Part shown: positions 21,679-33,760 of the stretch, in pieces | Numbering within the stretch: the stretch's first letter is position 1 | Layout of the letters: the number at the start of each line of letters is the position of its first letter | DNA from: Zygnema cylindricum | Taxonomy: Eukaryota > Streptophyta > Zygnematophyceae > Zygnematales > Zygnemataceae | Reading direction: 5' to 3' | Assembly (NCBI GenBank): GCA_037447655.1 | Contig: JBBHKE010000755.1 | Coordinates: 62,001 to 126,000 of the forward strand | DNA length: 64,000 bases | Translations under genes and position numbers: made by a program | Notes under the pieces: model-generated | What the model saw: the letters and a program-made list of their open reading frames with translations, nothing else | Database searches by the model: none | Told to the model about the DNA's origin: nothing

Positions 21679-22558
21679 ACGTACACTATCTCTTAGAGTC
21701 TGGTTTAACCTCTCAACTACCCCATTTTATTTTTATCCCTCAAGTAATCCTTTAACTGGATAGAGGTATATTCTCCCCCATTATCACTCTTTATTCTCTT
21801 AATGGGGGTTCGATGGAACTTCTCACTCAAGGCTTTATATTCTTTAAAGAAATTGATGTTTCGGACTTTGTTTTTATGAAGTAGACTATAAAGTATCTAG
21901 ACCAATCATCGGTTATTGTCAACATAAACCTCTTCCCTCCGACCGAGTGTACTTTTGGCGGTCCCCAAATATCTGTGTGGACCACATCTAGTATTTTCTC
22001 ACCTTTATATGTGGCAGTTTTGGGAAAGGGGAGTTTGTGAGCCTTACCTTGGGCATTTTCACTACAATCATCCATCATTTCATTATCCCCAAACTGGATG
22101 CCTTCTACTACACCAAGCTTCTTCATTTCCCTCAGCCTATCAAAATGCACATGCCCCAACCGCTTATGCCAAATCATCAAGTTTGGGACACCAACATAGT
22201 AAGCATTTTTTTTTCATTACTCAGGTTAAGCCTAAATATTCCTTGGCTACCCTTATCTGCAGTGAAGTAGACTTCATCCCCATACTTAGTTGTAATGACT
22301 CCCTTTCTAGTGAAGGTATTAAATTCTTTATCATCTAATACAGAGGTAGAGATCAGATTTTTACTCAGCTGAGGAATGTAGAGTATATTTGAGAAGGTGA
22401 GTATAAACGTCTTACCCTCCATTAAGACTTTCAGATTTACCAAGCCCACTAGATATATAGTAACTACTTTCCCATCCCTATACTCTATCTCTACGGTAAG
22501 GATCTTTCTTAGCTTGGTAAAGAGGTGCATGTCACGACAAATATGCATAGATGCACCT

Positions 22559-24835
22559 GCCAGGAGTATGCTGTTAGAAAAGAAGATAGGAAAGAGATTT
22601 TGGGCCGAAGCACTGAACTGTGCAAATTATCTCAGGAATAGAGTTCTTACTTCAGCGAGAAAAGGCCAAACACATTATGAGAGATGAACAGGCCGAAGAC
22701 GAGATGCTTCACACTTAAAGGTTTTTGGTAGTTAAGTTTTGAGTCTAGACATAGATCGGTCAAATTGGAAGTTAGATCTAAAAGAAAAACCACGATATAT
22801 GTTAGGATATGATGAAGATGTAAAGGGATATAGAGTCTATGATCTCAAGAGAGAAGATATAATCCTACTGAAGCATCTACTGGTCATGGATGAAGGGAAA
22901 TATATAGATCCTTTTAAGCATACAAAGAAAATCAAAATGAGATTTGAGTCACAAAATTCTGATGACTTTCAGCTTCCTAACTATTTAGGTTTCCGACAAG
23001 ATGATGATCTTAAACGTACAGATCAGATCGAGGACTTAGCTGTGGAACCACTAGTAACAACTCTAACCGAAGCGGAAGACGTGGTGGAAATAGACCTTGA
23101 ATCTAAGGATAGGGGAGAAGTCGAAACTGTTCCGAAGAATGCACACAAGCCATCTATTCCGGCAACAGAGTTTTATGGAGGAAAAACAAGTAGCAAAAGA
23201 CTACAAGAGAGACATGTTAACAACAAGGTAACCAAACTGTCTCACCCCATGAACATTAAACTTAAAATGAGGCAATGAACTGTCCTAAAAGGAACCGGTG
23301 GAAGACAGCCATTAATGAGGAGATGGCTTCGATTATGGCGGCTGATACATGGGAGTTGGTGGACTATCCTCTTGACAGAAAGCCAATTGGGTGTTAGTGG
23401 GTCTTTAAATTGAAACTCAACCCGGATAACACCATTGAGCGCTAGAATGCTCGGTAAGTGGCGAAAAGATTTTCCCAGAAAGAAGGAATTGACTACGAGG
23501 AGACTTTTGCTCCGGTCGTCAGGTTTCCCTCTGTTTGGATACTTCTCAGTATGGCAGCAGCATAAGACATAGAAGTACATCAGATGGACATCAAGATGGC
23601 CTTCCTACATGGAGAGTGGGAAGAGGAAATTTTTATGCGACAGCCCGAAGGATTTGAGGAGCAAGGGGAGGAGAGCAAGGAATGCTGATTGATCAAATAT
23701 TTGTATGGGCTCAAACATGCGCCCCCGCAATGGAACAAGAAGCACGATGAGTTTCTTGCAGGTTTGGGATATATTCAGATCAGCTCACATCACTCAATTT
23801 ATTTATTTCAAGATGTGGAAGGAACTATTTTTATTGCAATTTATGTTGATGATTTGCTTGTTTTTAGTAAATTTATGGATAAAATAAATAAGTTGAAAAA
23901 TGATCTAAAAGGAAGATTTGAGATAAAAGATATGGGAGAAGAAAGGTACATTTTGGGAATTTAGGTCAAGAGAGACAGAGATAGAAAGATAATAAGATTA
24001 ACTCAAAAAGATGCCATTAGAAACATGTTAGAAAGATTCCAAATGGACAAGGCTAATAGTTGTACCACCCCTTTGAAATTAAAAAATGGAAGTGAGGGGA
24101 GTGTGGAAGAGGGAGTTATAATCTTGGATGATGAGGTAGGCCGGGAAGAGAAAAGATTCATGCAGACGATCCCTAATAGAGAAGTAGTGGGCAGCTTGAT
24201 ACAATTTATTAATTGTACCCGACCGGACATAGCTACAACTGTAGGTATACTAACTAGGAGTTTGAATGCTCCCACGTAGAAAGATTAGGAGGCAGCTAAA
24301 AGAGTCCTTAGATATCTCATACGGACTACAGATCTATGGTTGCATTTGGGTGTGAACAATACTGACATCACCACTAAAAGTGATGCCTGCTATCGGGATG
24401 CTTCTATGAGGAGATGCACGTCTAGGTATGTATTGTGTGTGGGTGATAGGGCTTGCTGCTGGAGCAGCAAGCAGCGAAAGGTCATTGCTCAATCCACAAT
24501 GGAGGTTGAATACATGGCCTCTTGCTCTGCTGTAAAAGAATTAATGTGGGTCAGGCCTTACTTGGTGAGCTTGGTCATCTTAAGAGTGGAGTCCATAAAG
24601 TGTTTTGTGATAATCAGGCACCCATTGCCATTTTTTCCAATCCTAAACACCATTTTAAAGCAAAACATATGGACATTAGACTTAGCTTCGTTAGGGAAAA
24701 GGTAAAAGACATAATAATCAGTTTAGAATATAGAGGTGATAGTGAAATGGTAGCAGATATAATGACCAAACCAGTGCCTTCCCCTAAGCTATTTTTTTGT
24801 AGGGAGAAGTCTGGTCTTAAATTGAAAAGTGACTA
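22559..24835 (+). pseudogene. copia pol (element E), truncated, many stops
   Basis: Integrase C-terminus, then an acidic linker (22739-23278: SLDIDRSNWKLD, KGYRVYDLKRED, PKNAHKPSIPA), RT with YVDD at 23842-23853 and RNase H (24340-24836: SCSAVKELMWV, HFKAKHMDIRLSFVREK, MTKPVPSPKLFF). Stops include TAG in the WVFK region near 23396 and several frameshifts around 23690, 23965 and 24600. It is closest to elements B and G in sequence. Confidence 0.85.
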
Positions 24836-24849
24836 AAAAATAAGGGGAG

Positions 24850-25897
24850 CGTAGAAATTAAAGGTTTTTCTAGTATTTTCTAGGTTTAAACTTGTAAAAG
24901 ATAAAATGCAGTATAGAAGTCGAGGCAGTCTTCCTCTAACTCCTCTCTTCAACTCCCACACTTGTCGCAATCACTGAAAGTTGTAAATGGAGCCTGACCC
25001 ATGGCTGCCTATGCTATCCAGAGGAAAACAGGCACTAATTTGGTAGGTTTACTAAAAAGGAACTTGACGACCCTAAGAATTTATCTTGGTACCTATTGTG
25101 CGTCAAAGTTGCAGGTAGCCGGTAGCTTTATCCTATTAGTTTAGGACCAGTGCTAAGTGCTATAGGGTTTGACACATATATAAATGTTTACAATTAGACT
25201 AACTCATTTAACGGAATATTAAGACATAGATACAGTTTGAATTGAATGAATTACCGAAAATCCCGAAACGAATATCTCGATTTATTTCAAATGTGAAACA
25301 AATACCGCGCAATTATTTATAACGGCTAAGATTGAAAACCGGTTGAAATCATACGGTCGAGGAAAGTGCAGAGATCGTAGATTGCGCGCTTTCGTGGTTA
25401 ATGGTCGAAGACACGTTAGGTGCCACGTGGCCTGATATCACACGATGGCGACATCTCCGGAGAATATGAAAACAAATCCGAATGTGACACATGTCCGCGA
25501 AATGGCTATGTCGTACAATGGTCGTACACAAAGTACACCGGCACCTGTACCTTTTTGTACGACACAGTATTGCGATTGGTGTCGTACGTCACTAGATAGA
25601 GTTTTAGAGAGAGATAGGACTTAGAAAAATTCAGTAGGCAGCCGCCTCTCTCCGAGAGAGCTTCTCTACAAAAGGTCAACTTTGACCCTGTATAACTTAC
25701 TGCTCAAGGGAGCCAATGTTGAGATTCTTTTTGCTATCGACTCACGGGAGTCTTGCCTTCAAAAAGGTGAAGGTGATCAGAGCTTTTGTCTTTGATGGTG
25801 GCAGTTGTTCTTGCTGAAACAAAAAAGGGTCAGGGTTATCCTAGAGGCTTTGTGTGAGCTGCCCATTCTAAGGGCCTATGGAGGTCTCAGAATTGCA
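24850..25897 (+). repeat. 3' LTR of element E
   Basis: 1048 bp, starting CGTAGAAATTA (first base changed from T) after AAGGGGAG and ending TCTCAGAATTGCA. Same family as the LTRs of B and G, inverted relative to them. Confidence 0.82.
25052..25145 (-). promoter_or_regulatory. Antisense tRNA-like Pol III module in LTR E
   Basis: B-box-like AGATAAATTCT (complement 25076-25086), D-arm-like AAGCTACCGGCTACC and a CTTTTT run, all on the minus strand and so antisense to E. Confidence 0.4.
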
Positions 25898-26930
25898 TGT
25901 TTATCTTTTGAATGCCGAAGTAAGAACTCCATTCTTGAGATAGTTAGCGCAATTCATTGCCTCATCCCATAATCTTTTTTCTATATTTTTATCCGACAAG
26001 ATACTTCTTGCATACAATTTGTGTCTTATTCAACCTCTCGGCTACACCATTTTGTTTAAGATTTTTTGGAACTATCTTTTGATGCTGTATTCTCTCTTCT
26101 CTCAGAAAATCCTCAAACTGGTTTGAGGTAGACTCTCCCCCATTATCACTCCTCACTCTCTTGATTGGGGTTTCATGGAGTTTCTCACTCCATGCTTTGT
26201 ATTGCTTAAAGTACTCTGGGGCTTCAGATTTATTTTTTAGAAAATATACTGTTGAATACTTAGACCAATTATCAGTGATGGTCATCATAAATCTCTTCCC
26301 TCCGGGTGTCGGCACTTTTGTCGGTCCACAGATATGTGTGTGTACCAAATCTATAACTTTTTATCCTTAATAAGTGGTTATTTTTGGGAAGGGTAACTTG
26401 TGTGCTTTACCTTGAGCACACCCACCACAGTCACTCAAATTCTCACTTCCTCCTTTTCCACTACTCCCAATTTTTCCATTTCTTTTAACTTATCTAAATG
26501 CACATTTCTAAGCCTTTTATGCCATAAGATTATATAATGAACACCAACATAGTTAATTTACTATTTTCATTGCTTATATAAGCCTAAACATCCGTTGGCT
26601 ACCCTTTTGAGCAATGAAATAAACGTCCTCCTCAAAACTAGCAGTAAAGACTCTTTTCTTAGTGCTAGTTTCAAAACCCTTATCATCTTACACAGCTGTT
26701 GAGATGAGATTTATGTTCAACTCAGGAATAAACAATACATTAGACAATGAAACTATGGATTTTTTTCCTTCCAATAATACTTTTAGATTTACCGATCCTA
26801 CCAAAGTAGTTACCCTCCCATCTCATACTATATCTCTACACTGGGAATCTTTCTTATTTTTGTGAACATGTGTTTATCCTGACACATGTGCATAGAAGCA
26901 CCCAAATCCACAATCAAGCCTGCTTCACCT
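25898..26930 (-). pseudogene. copia protease/integrase fragment (element F)
   Basis: Integrase core KVPTPGGKRFMMTITDNWSKYSTVYFLKNKSE and SDNGGESTSNQFEDFLREE (26348-25989) with the zinc site region upstream (26370-26540). It stops at the VLTSAF motif where E starts. Frameshifts separate the pieces. Confidence 0.8.
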
Positions 26931-27364
26931 ATCAATCCTCCGAAGCACATTTCTGCTTTTGTGGAATTTCGACCCTGGTCTTCACCTCCATCTTTTCATC
27001 TAACAAGAGCTCATCGTCCTCAGACTCCTCCTCGTGTACATGCATCATAAGTGGTTTCTTCTTCCCTTTTGGAGGTCCCCTCTTTTAGTTGAAGCTCAAT
27101 AGGCTTAGAACATTTTGCCATATAATGCCCACGTTTCTTACAGAAGTGACAAAGCCCCTTGGGAACCCTCGGTTCCAACTCATCAAACTGATTTTTCTGT
27201 CACCCTGCTCTATAGTTTCCAAAGGGTTTCTTTGAGTCCTTGTTTCTCTAATCGGTCGTGGTAGCCAAGACTTGTCCACTCTTTCCTCCCCTTCGGATCT
27301 CTATGGTATTAGCCCGAACAAGAATCATCCCTACGACAGAATTCCAGGTCCACCACGAGTCTGG
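26930..27364 (-). pseudogene. copia gag C-terminal part (element F, left of G)
   Basis: Contains the zinc-knuckle region around 27105-27160 and the VGMILVRANTIEIRRGGKSGQ segment near 27270-27340, shared with B and G. The frame is broken. Confidence 0.75.
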
Positions 27365-28404
27365 TGAAACTCTGAGACCTCCATAAGTCCTCAGAAGTGA
27401 ACAGCTTCTAAAAAGCCTCTAGGATAACTCTGACCACTTTGTGTTTCAGCAAGAACAAATGCCACCCTGGCAGACAAAAACTCTAATCACCTTCACCCCT
27501 GTGAAGGCAAGACTCCCTGAGTCGATAGCAAAAAGAATCTCTGAATTTGAATTTGCTCCCCTGAGCAGTAAGTTATGGAGAGTCAAAGTTGACCTTTTGT
27601 ACAGAAGCTCTCTGGGAGAGAGGGTCCTATCTCCTAATTTTTCTAAGTCCTATCTCTCTCACAGACTCTATCTACTGATGTACGGAGCCAATCAGATTAC
27701 ACTTCCGTACACAAAAGTACAGCTGCCGGTGTACTTTTTGTATGAACATTGTACGACATGGCCTAAATGTCGACACATGTCATATCCAGATTCGGTGCCG
27801 TAATCTCCGGAGATACCACGATCCAATGTAATTTTGCCACGTGTCATCTGATGTGGCGATTACCACAAACTGTCGAAATCCTTTTCCGTGATCTCGGTGT
27901 TAATTCCGACCGTTCGATTAAATTCACATTAAATCGTAGCTGTAATAAATAAATGCGCGGTATTCGTTTCTTATCCGTACCGTAATCCGTACTTTTACAT
28001 TATTGTATCTATGTCTCTTGTAAAACTGTTTCAGTTAAATGAACTATCCTACGTATAATGTTTAACTAATTATCAAACCTGGTAGTACGTAACACTATGT
28101 CTAGACTTAACGGTTAAGGCTATCGGCTACGGCTGCATACCGCCCGGCGGGTACCAGGATCAAATCCTGGGGTAAACACATATTCTTTTAGTAAATAACC
28201 CAACGGTAAATAAATTAATATATATATTTCCCGTAAACCTTTGGATAGCCTAGGTAGCCATGGCTCTAGCTTCCTCTCCAACTTCTCAGTGACTGCGACA
28301 AGTTTGAGAGTTGGAGAGAGAAGTTAGAGGTAGACTGCCTCAGCTTCTTTCTATATTTCTATTTAGATCTAGAAAATACTTTAAACAGACCATTAATTTC
28401 TACA
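27365..28404 (-). repeat. 3' LTR of element G
   Basis: 1040 bp, minus-strand TGTAGAAATTAATGG...GAGTTTCA. Confidence 0.92.
28101..28189 (+). promoter_or_regulatory. Antisense tRNA-like Pol III module in 3' LTR G
   Basis: D-arm-like CTAGACTTAACGGTTAAGGC at 28101-28120, a perfect T-arm (CCAGG stem, 7-base loop ATCAAAT, CCTGG) with B box GGATCAAATCC at 28157-28167, and TTTT at 28186-28189. The best tRNA-like arm in the family. Confidence 0.52.
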
Positions 28405-28417
28405 CTCCCCTTATTTT

Positions 28418-31400
28418 CTAGTCAATCTTTAATTTCAGACCACACTTCTCCTTGCAGAAAATTAGCTTACGGGAAGGCACAGGTTTGGTTATCATATTTG
28501 CTACCATCTCACTATCTGGTCGGTACTCTAAACTGATTATTTTGTTTTCTACTTTCTCTTTAACAAAGCTGAGTCTAATGTCCATGTGTTTGGCTTTAAA
28601 ATGATGTTTAGGATTGGCAGAAATAGCGATTGCTGCCTGATTATCACAAAAAAAATTCTGCACACCACTCTTAAGGTGACCAAGCTCACCAAGCAAAGAC
28701 TTGACCCACATCAATTCTTTTACAGCAGAGCAAGAGGCCATATACTCAGCCTCCATGGTGGACTGAGCAATAACCTTTTGCTGTTTGCTACTCCAACAGC
28801 AAGCCCCATCACCCACATATAATACATATCCAGAAGTGCATCTCCTCATCGAGCATCACCATAACTGGCATCACTCCAAGTAGTGATATTAGTATTCTCC
28901 CCACCCAAATGCAACCATAGATCCCTAGTTCCTATCAAATATCTAAGGACTCTCTTAGCTTCCTCCTAATCCCTCTTAGTGGGAGCATTTAGACTTCTAC
29001 TCAGCACTCCTACAGCTGTAGCTAAATCCGGTCGGGTAGAATTCATAAAATAGATTAGACTTCCCACTACTTCCTTGTAAGGAATAGTCTGCATGAACGT
29101 ATGTTCTTCAGGAGATAATTCCTCGTCTAAGACTATGACTCCTTCTTCCTCACTCCCCTCACTTCCCTTCTTCAACTCCATTGGAGTTGTACAACTATTA
29201 GCTTTATCCATCTGAAATTTTTCAAGCATGTTCCCTATTGCTTTCTTTTGAGTCAATCTTATAATATTTCTTTTTTCGGTCCCTTTCTACTTGAATTCCC
29301 AAAAATATATTATGCTTCCCCCATATCTTTCATTTCAAATCTCCCCTTAAGATCGGTTTTCAGTTTACTAATTTTTTCCATTGATTTATTTAAAACAAGC
29401 AAATCATCAACATAAATTGCAATAAATATAAAACCTTCCTCATCTTCGAAAACATAGATTGAGTGATCTGAGCTGATCCGGATATATCCCAGACCGGTAA
29501 GAAACTCATCAAGCTTCTTATTCCACTGTCGAGGCGCCTGTTTCAAACTATAAAGAGATTTCATCAGCCGGCATACCTTACTCTCCTCTCCTTCTCCCAC
29601 AAACCCTTCGGGTTGTCGCATGAAGATCTCCTCTTCCATTTCTCCATGCAAAAAGGTTGTCTTGATGTCCATCTGGTGCACTTCCATGTCTTCCGCTGCT
29701 GCTAAACCGAGAAGTATGCGGACGGAGGGAAATCTGACCACCGGGGCAAAGGTTTCCTCTTAGTCAATTCCCTCCTTTTGTGTAAATCCCATTGTAGCGC
29801 TCGATTGTGTTATCTGGATTCAATTTTAATTTGAAAACCCACTAACAACCCATTGGTTTTCGGTTAGGTGGACAATCCACCAGCTCCCAAGTATCGGCTT
29901 CCATAATTGAGGCCATCTCCTCATTGATGGTTGTCTTCCACCGGTTTCTTTCTGGACAAGTCATCGCCTCTCCATAAGTTTGAGGTTCATCTTGATGAGA
30001 TAGTTTTGTTACCTTGTTATTAACATGTTTTTCTTGCAATCTTTTGCTACTTTTCCTTCCCCCCTCAAAATCTGAGGCCGGAATAGATGGTTCTTCGGAT
30101 TCTTTCGAACAATCTCGCCTTCTCCCCTATCTCTTCATTCCGAATCAATTTCCACCACGTCTTCCGCTTCTGGTAGAGTTGTCACTGAAGTTTCCACAGC
30201 CGAGTCCTTTTCGGTCCGATTTGTACCTGCAAGAATGTCATCTTCTCTAAAACCTGGATAGTTAGAAAGCTCAAAGTCGTCGGAATTTTCTGTCTCAAAT
30301 CTGATTTTTACTGACTTTGTATACTTGAAGGGATCCACATACTTTCCTTCATCCATAACTACTAGATGTTTTACTAAGATTATATCTTCCCTTTTTAGAT
30401 AATAAACTCTATATCCTTTAACATCCTCATCATATCCTTATAAGTATCCCGGTTTTCCTTTAGGATCTAGCTTCCAATTAGACCGATCTGTATCTAGACT
30501 GAATACTTGACTACCGAAAACCTTTAAGTGAGATATGTCCGGTTTCCGGCCTGTCCATCTCTCATAAGGTGTTTGATCTTTTATAGCTAAAGTAGAACTC
30601 TATTTTTGAGGTAATTAGCACAGTTCATTGCTTCTGCCCAAAACCTTTTTCCTATCTTTTTATCTGACAACATACTTCTAGCACTATCACTTAGTGTTCT
30701 ATTTAACCTTTCAGCTACCCCATTCTTTTCCGGGTTTTCAAGAACTGTGTTTTGGTGTTGGACTCCATCTTCCCTCAGAAAATCCTCAAACTGGTTAGAA
30801 GTATACTCCCCAGCATTGTCACTCCTTACTCTCTTGATTGGAGTTTCATGGAGTTTTTCACTCCATGCTTTATATTGTCTAAAACAATCCTGAGCTTCTG
30901 ACTCTTTTTGCAAAAAATACACCCGGGAATACCGAGACCAATTTTAATCATCAGTGATAGTCATCATAAATCTCTTCCCCCCCGGTGACGGCACTTAACC
31001 CAGTCCCCAAATATCTGTGTGTTCTAGATCTAGAATTTTTTCTCCCTCATAGGTGGATGTTTTAGGAAAGGGTAATCTGTGTGCTTTACCTTGAGCACAT
31101 CCACTACAATCACTTATATTATCACTCTCACTGAACTTAATCCCTTCCACCACTCCCATCTTTTTCATCTCTCTTAACTTATCTAGATTCACATGCCCAA
31201 GCCTCTTATGCCACATCATAATATCATGAACACTAGCAAAATAAATTTTCTTCATTTCATTACTTAAAATCACCCTAAACATCCCATGGCTACCTTTTTC
31301 GGCAATGAAATAGACATCCTCCTCAAAACTAGCAGTAAAGACTCCTTCCATATTGCTAGTAAAAAAACCCTTATCATCTAATACAGATGTAGAGATGAGG

Positions 31401-31640
31401 TTTTTGTTCAGCTCCGGAATAAACAATACATCGGAGAATGTTACTAAGGATGTCTTTCCTTCTACTAACACTTTCAGAACTACCGATCCTACAGGAGTAG
31501 TGGTGACTATCCTCCCATCCCCGTACTCTATCTCTACGATGGGAATCTTTCTTATCTTAATAAACAGGTGCCTATCTTTACACATGTGCATGGAGGCACC
31601 TGAATCTACAATCCAGCCTGCTTCACCTTTCAATCCACCG
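28418..31640 (-). pseudogene. copia pol (element G)
   Basis: Protease DSGAS intact near 31600, followed without a break by GAG-pre-integrase and the integrase zinc site (HKRLGHVNL, CSGCAQGK) to 30995. The integrase core lies at 30922-30587 (KRVRSDNAGEY, where the family usually has SDNGGEY). The linker is at 30356-30135, RT start at 30039-29842 and RT with YVDDLLVL at 29741-29310, then 29256-28966. RNase H lies at 28849-28418 (SSKQQKVIAQSTMEAEYMA, DNQAAIAIS) and ends at the natural stop. About five frameshifts or stops separate these blocks. Order and length match element B. Confidence 0.9.
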
Positions 31641-32712
31641 TAAGCACATTTCTTCCTTCGTGGAATTTTGACCTCATTTTTCGCCTCGTGTACCTGTGTC
31701 ACAAGGGCTTTTTTCTTTCCTCTCGGGATACCACCGATCTGCCCCTCGTTTAACCGAAGCTCGGTTAGCTTAGTGCACACTGCCATATAGTGCCCTGGTT
31801 TCTTACAAAAATGACATAAACCTTTGGGAGCCATTGGTCCAAATTCGTCGGTTTGATTTTTCTGCTCTCTTCCCCCATAGTTTCCGATCAGTTTCCGGGA
31901 ATCCTTGTTCCTCCAATCGGTCGCAGTTGCCAAGGCTTGCCCACTCTTTCCTCCCCTTCGGATCTCAATCGTATTCTCCCGAACGAGAATCATCCCTACC
32001 ACTGAGTTCCATATCCACCTTTAGTCCGGCAAGTCCTGCACACGGTTGACTATGTTCTCGAACTCATCGGATAACTTCATCAGTAAAAAGTTAACCTTTT
32101 CTTTTTCACTAAAATCTTTTCCCGCACTTCTTAGCTCCATGAAGAATGTAGCAAGCTCATTGCAAAAATCCAACATCTTCCCCCCTTGTATACATACTCC
32201 TTAACTTTCTGATCGACCAACTGTTGTTGCTGAATCGTACCACTTTGGTACATCTCTATGAGAGCCATCCAAAGATCGGATGCCCTTTCTACCTGCAAAT
32301 GAGGACATGCAAGTCCTTGAGTGAGATGGCGTAGGATGAAGTGTTTTGCCGCCATATTGTTGAAGTCCCAGGTTTCAGTATCATTCTCCTCGTTCCTCGG
32401 AATAGGTGACATGAATGATGAACCAGTTCCTATTGGTGTGGTTGTCTCCTTCTCCTTTCCTTTGTCCACCACCTCTCCTTCCTTTGTTTTTTCCGTTGAA
32501 GGTGGATCCTCTTTCCTGGTGAATCTGCTTCCTCCAAACCCTGGAGGGATTTTAAGACTTGATAGACGCCCCAACCGTCCACTCACTATCCCCCAAAACC
32601 TTTTTTCGCATACAGCTCCTATCATCATACTTTCCCAGTATATGAAGCCAGTTCCAATAAAGATTGGTACCCTAGAGGGTGGGCCCATAACCTGAAACTC
32701 TGAGACCTCCAT
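31640..32712 (-). pseudogene. copia gag (element G)
   Basis: ATG at 32712 inside the LTR (MEVSEFQVMGPPSRVPIF). The frame is open for 193 codons, then shifts by one base at YKGG near 32180, where the homologues continue MLDFCNEL. A second damage is a TAA near 32020 in DLPD-RWIWN. From 32002 the frame is open through the zinc knuckle CHFCKKPGHYMAVC directly into protease, confirming a fused gag-pol. Confidence 0.88.
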
Positions 32713-33760
32713 AAGTCCTCAGAAGTGAACAACTTCTAAAAAGCCTCTTGGATAACTTTGACCCCTTTGTGTTTCAGCAAGAACAAATGCCACCCTGGCA
32801 TACAAAAACTCTAACCACCTTGACCCTTGTGAAGGCAACACTCCCCTGAGTCGATAGCAAAAAGAATCTCTGAATTTGCTCCTCTGAGCAGTAAGTTATG
32901 GAGGGTCAAATTTGACCTTTTGTACAGAAGCTCTCTGGGAGAGAGGGTCCTATCTCCTAATTTTTCTAAGTCCTATCTCTCTCACAGACTCTATCTACTG
33001 GTGTACGGAGCCAATCAGATTACACTTCCGTACACAAAAGTACAGCTGCCAGTGTACTTTCTGTATGAACATTGTACGACATGGCCTAAATGTCGACACA
33101 TGTCATATCCAGATTCGGTGCGGTAATCTCCAGAGATACCACGATCCAATGTAATTTTGCCACGTGTCATCCGATGTGGCGATGACCACAAACCGCCGAA
33201 ATCCTCTTCCGCGATCTCGACGTTAATTCTAGCCGTCCGATTAAATTCACATTAAATCGTAGTTGTAATAAATACATGCGCGGGTATTCGTTTCGCTAAA
33301 GAAATAAATGTGCGGTATTCCTTTCTTATCCGTACCGTAATCCGTACTTTTACATTATTGGATCTATGTCCCTTGTAAAACTGTTTCAGTTAAATGAACT
33401 ATCCTACGTATAATGTTTAACTAATTATCAAACCTGGAAGTACGTAACACTATGTCTAGACTTAACGGTTAAGGCTATCGGCTACCGTCTGCATACCGTC
33501 TGGTAGGTACCAAGATCAAATCCTGGGGTAAACACATATTCTTTTAGTAAATAACCCAACGGTAAATAAACTAATTTATATATTTCTCGTAAACCTGTGG
33601 ATAGCCTAGGTAGCCATGGCTCTAGCTTCCTCTCCAACTTCTCAGTGACTGCGACAAGTTTGAGAGTTGGAGAGAGAAGTTAGAGGTAGACTGCCTCGGC
33701 TTCTTTCTATATTTCTATTTAGATCTAGAAAATACTTTAAACAGACCATTAATTTCTACA
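32693..33760 (-). repeat. 5' LTR of element G
   Basis: 1068 bp, closely similar to the 3' LTR. The gag ATG is 20 bases inside it. Confidence 0.92.
33452..33545 (+). promoter_or_regulatory. Antisense tRNA-like Pol III module in 5' LTR G
   Basis: CTAGACTTAACGGTTAAGGC D-arm-like string, B box AGATCAAATCC at 33513-33523, then a TTTT run after ATTC. Confidence 0.48.

Larger units (their letters stand above)
5669..22558 (-). mobile_element. Ty1/copia retrotransposon D, old host of nested insertions
   Basis: Minus-strand copia element whose pieces are 5669-5735, 16538-17659, 18742-20872 and 21687-22558. Removing element B (5736-16532), solo LTR S1 (17660-18736) and the hAT element (20873-21678), each with one copy of its target duplication, restores a 3' LTR, RNase H, RT, integrase and the start of protease. 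It ends abruptly at the protease motif at 22558, where plus-strand element E starts, so gag and the 5' LTR are missing. Confidence 0.82.
17468..22558 (-). pseudogene. copia pol (element D), split by two insertions
   Basis: RNase H end (KHMDIRLNFVREK) at 17468-17654 continues across solo LTR S1 at 18742 (AANPKYHFK). Further right are RNase H (TWSDASYGDAP, 19270-18725), RT (KDLGEARYILGIEMERD; YHDD instead of YVDD near 19553; SLYGQKQVPRQ; WVFKQNLNPDNTIERYKARF) and the linker (20439-20134). Integrase C-terminus (20816-20436) is followed by the hAT insertion, then the integrase core (HTDIWGPPKVHSVGGKRFM), zinc site (HKRLGHVHF; CSENAQGK with one cysteine lost) and GAG-pre-integrase, ending at the protease GASM motif at 22558. 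Frameshifts and stops are numerous. Confidence 0.85.
22559..25897 (+). mobile_element. 5'-truncated Ty1/copia element E
   Basis: Plus-strand copia copy starting abruptly in integrase (SARSMLLEKKIGKRFWAEALN) and running through RT and RNase H to the polypurine tract AAGGGGAG and a complete 3' LTR (24850-25897). The 5' LTR, gag, protease and half of integrase are missing. Its left edge is joined to minus-strand D at 22558; its right edge cuts the integrase of F, consistent with E having inserted into F. Confidence 0.82.
27365..33760 (-). mobile_element. Ty1/copia retrotransposon G, full length with TSD
   Basis: 6396-bp minus-strand element with LTRs of 1040 and 1068 bp that are closely similar, an intact half-tRNA primer-binding site (GGTTATGGGCCCA, complement 32680-32692), a polypurine tract AAGGGGAG and a perfect TCTGG duplication. 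It lies inside gag of element F. Gag-pol is complete in content but has several single-base frameshifts. Confidence 0.93.
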
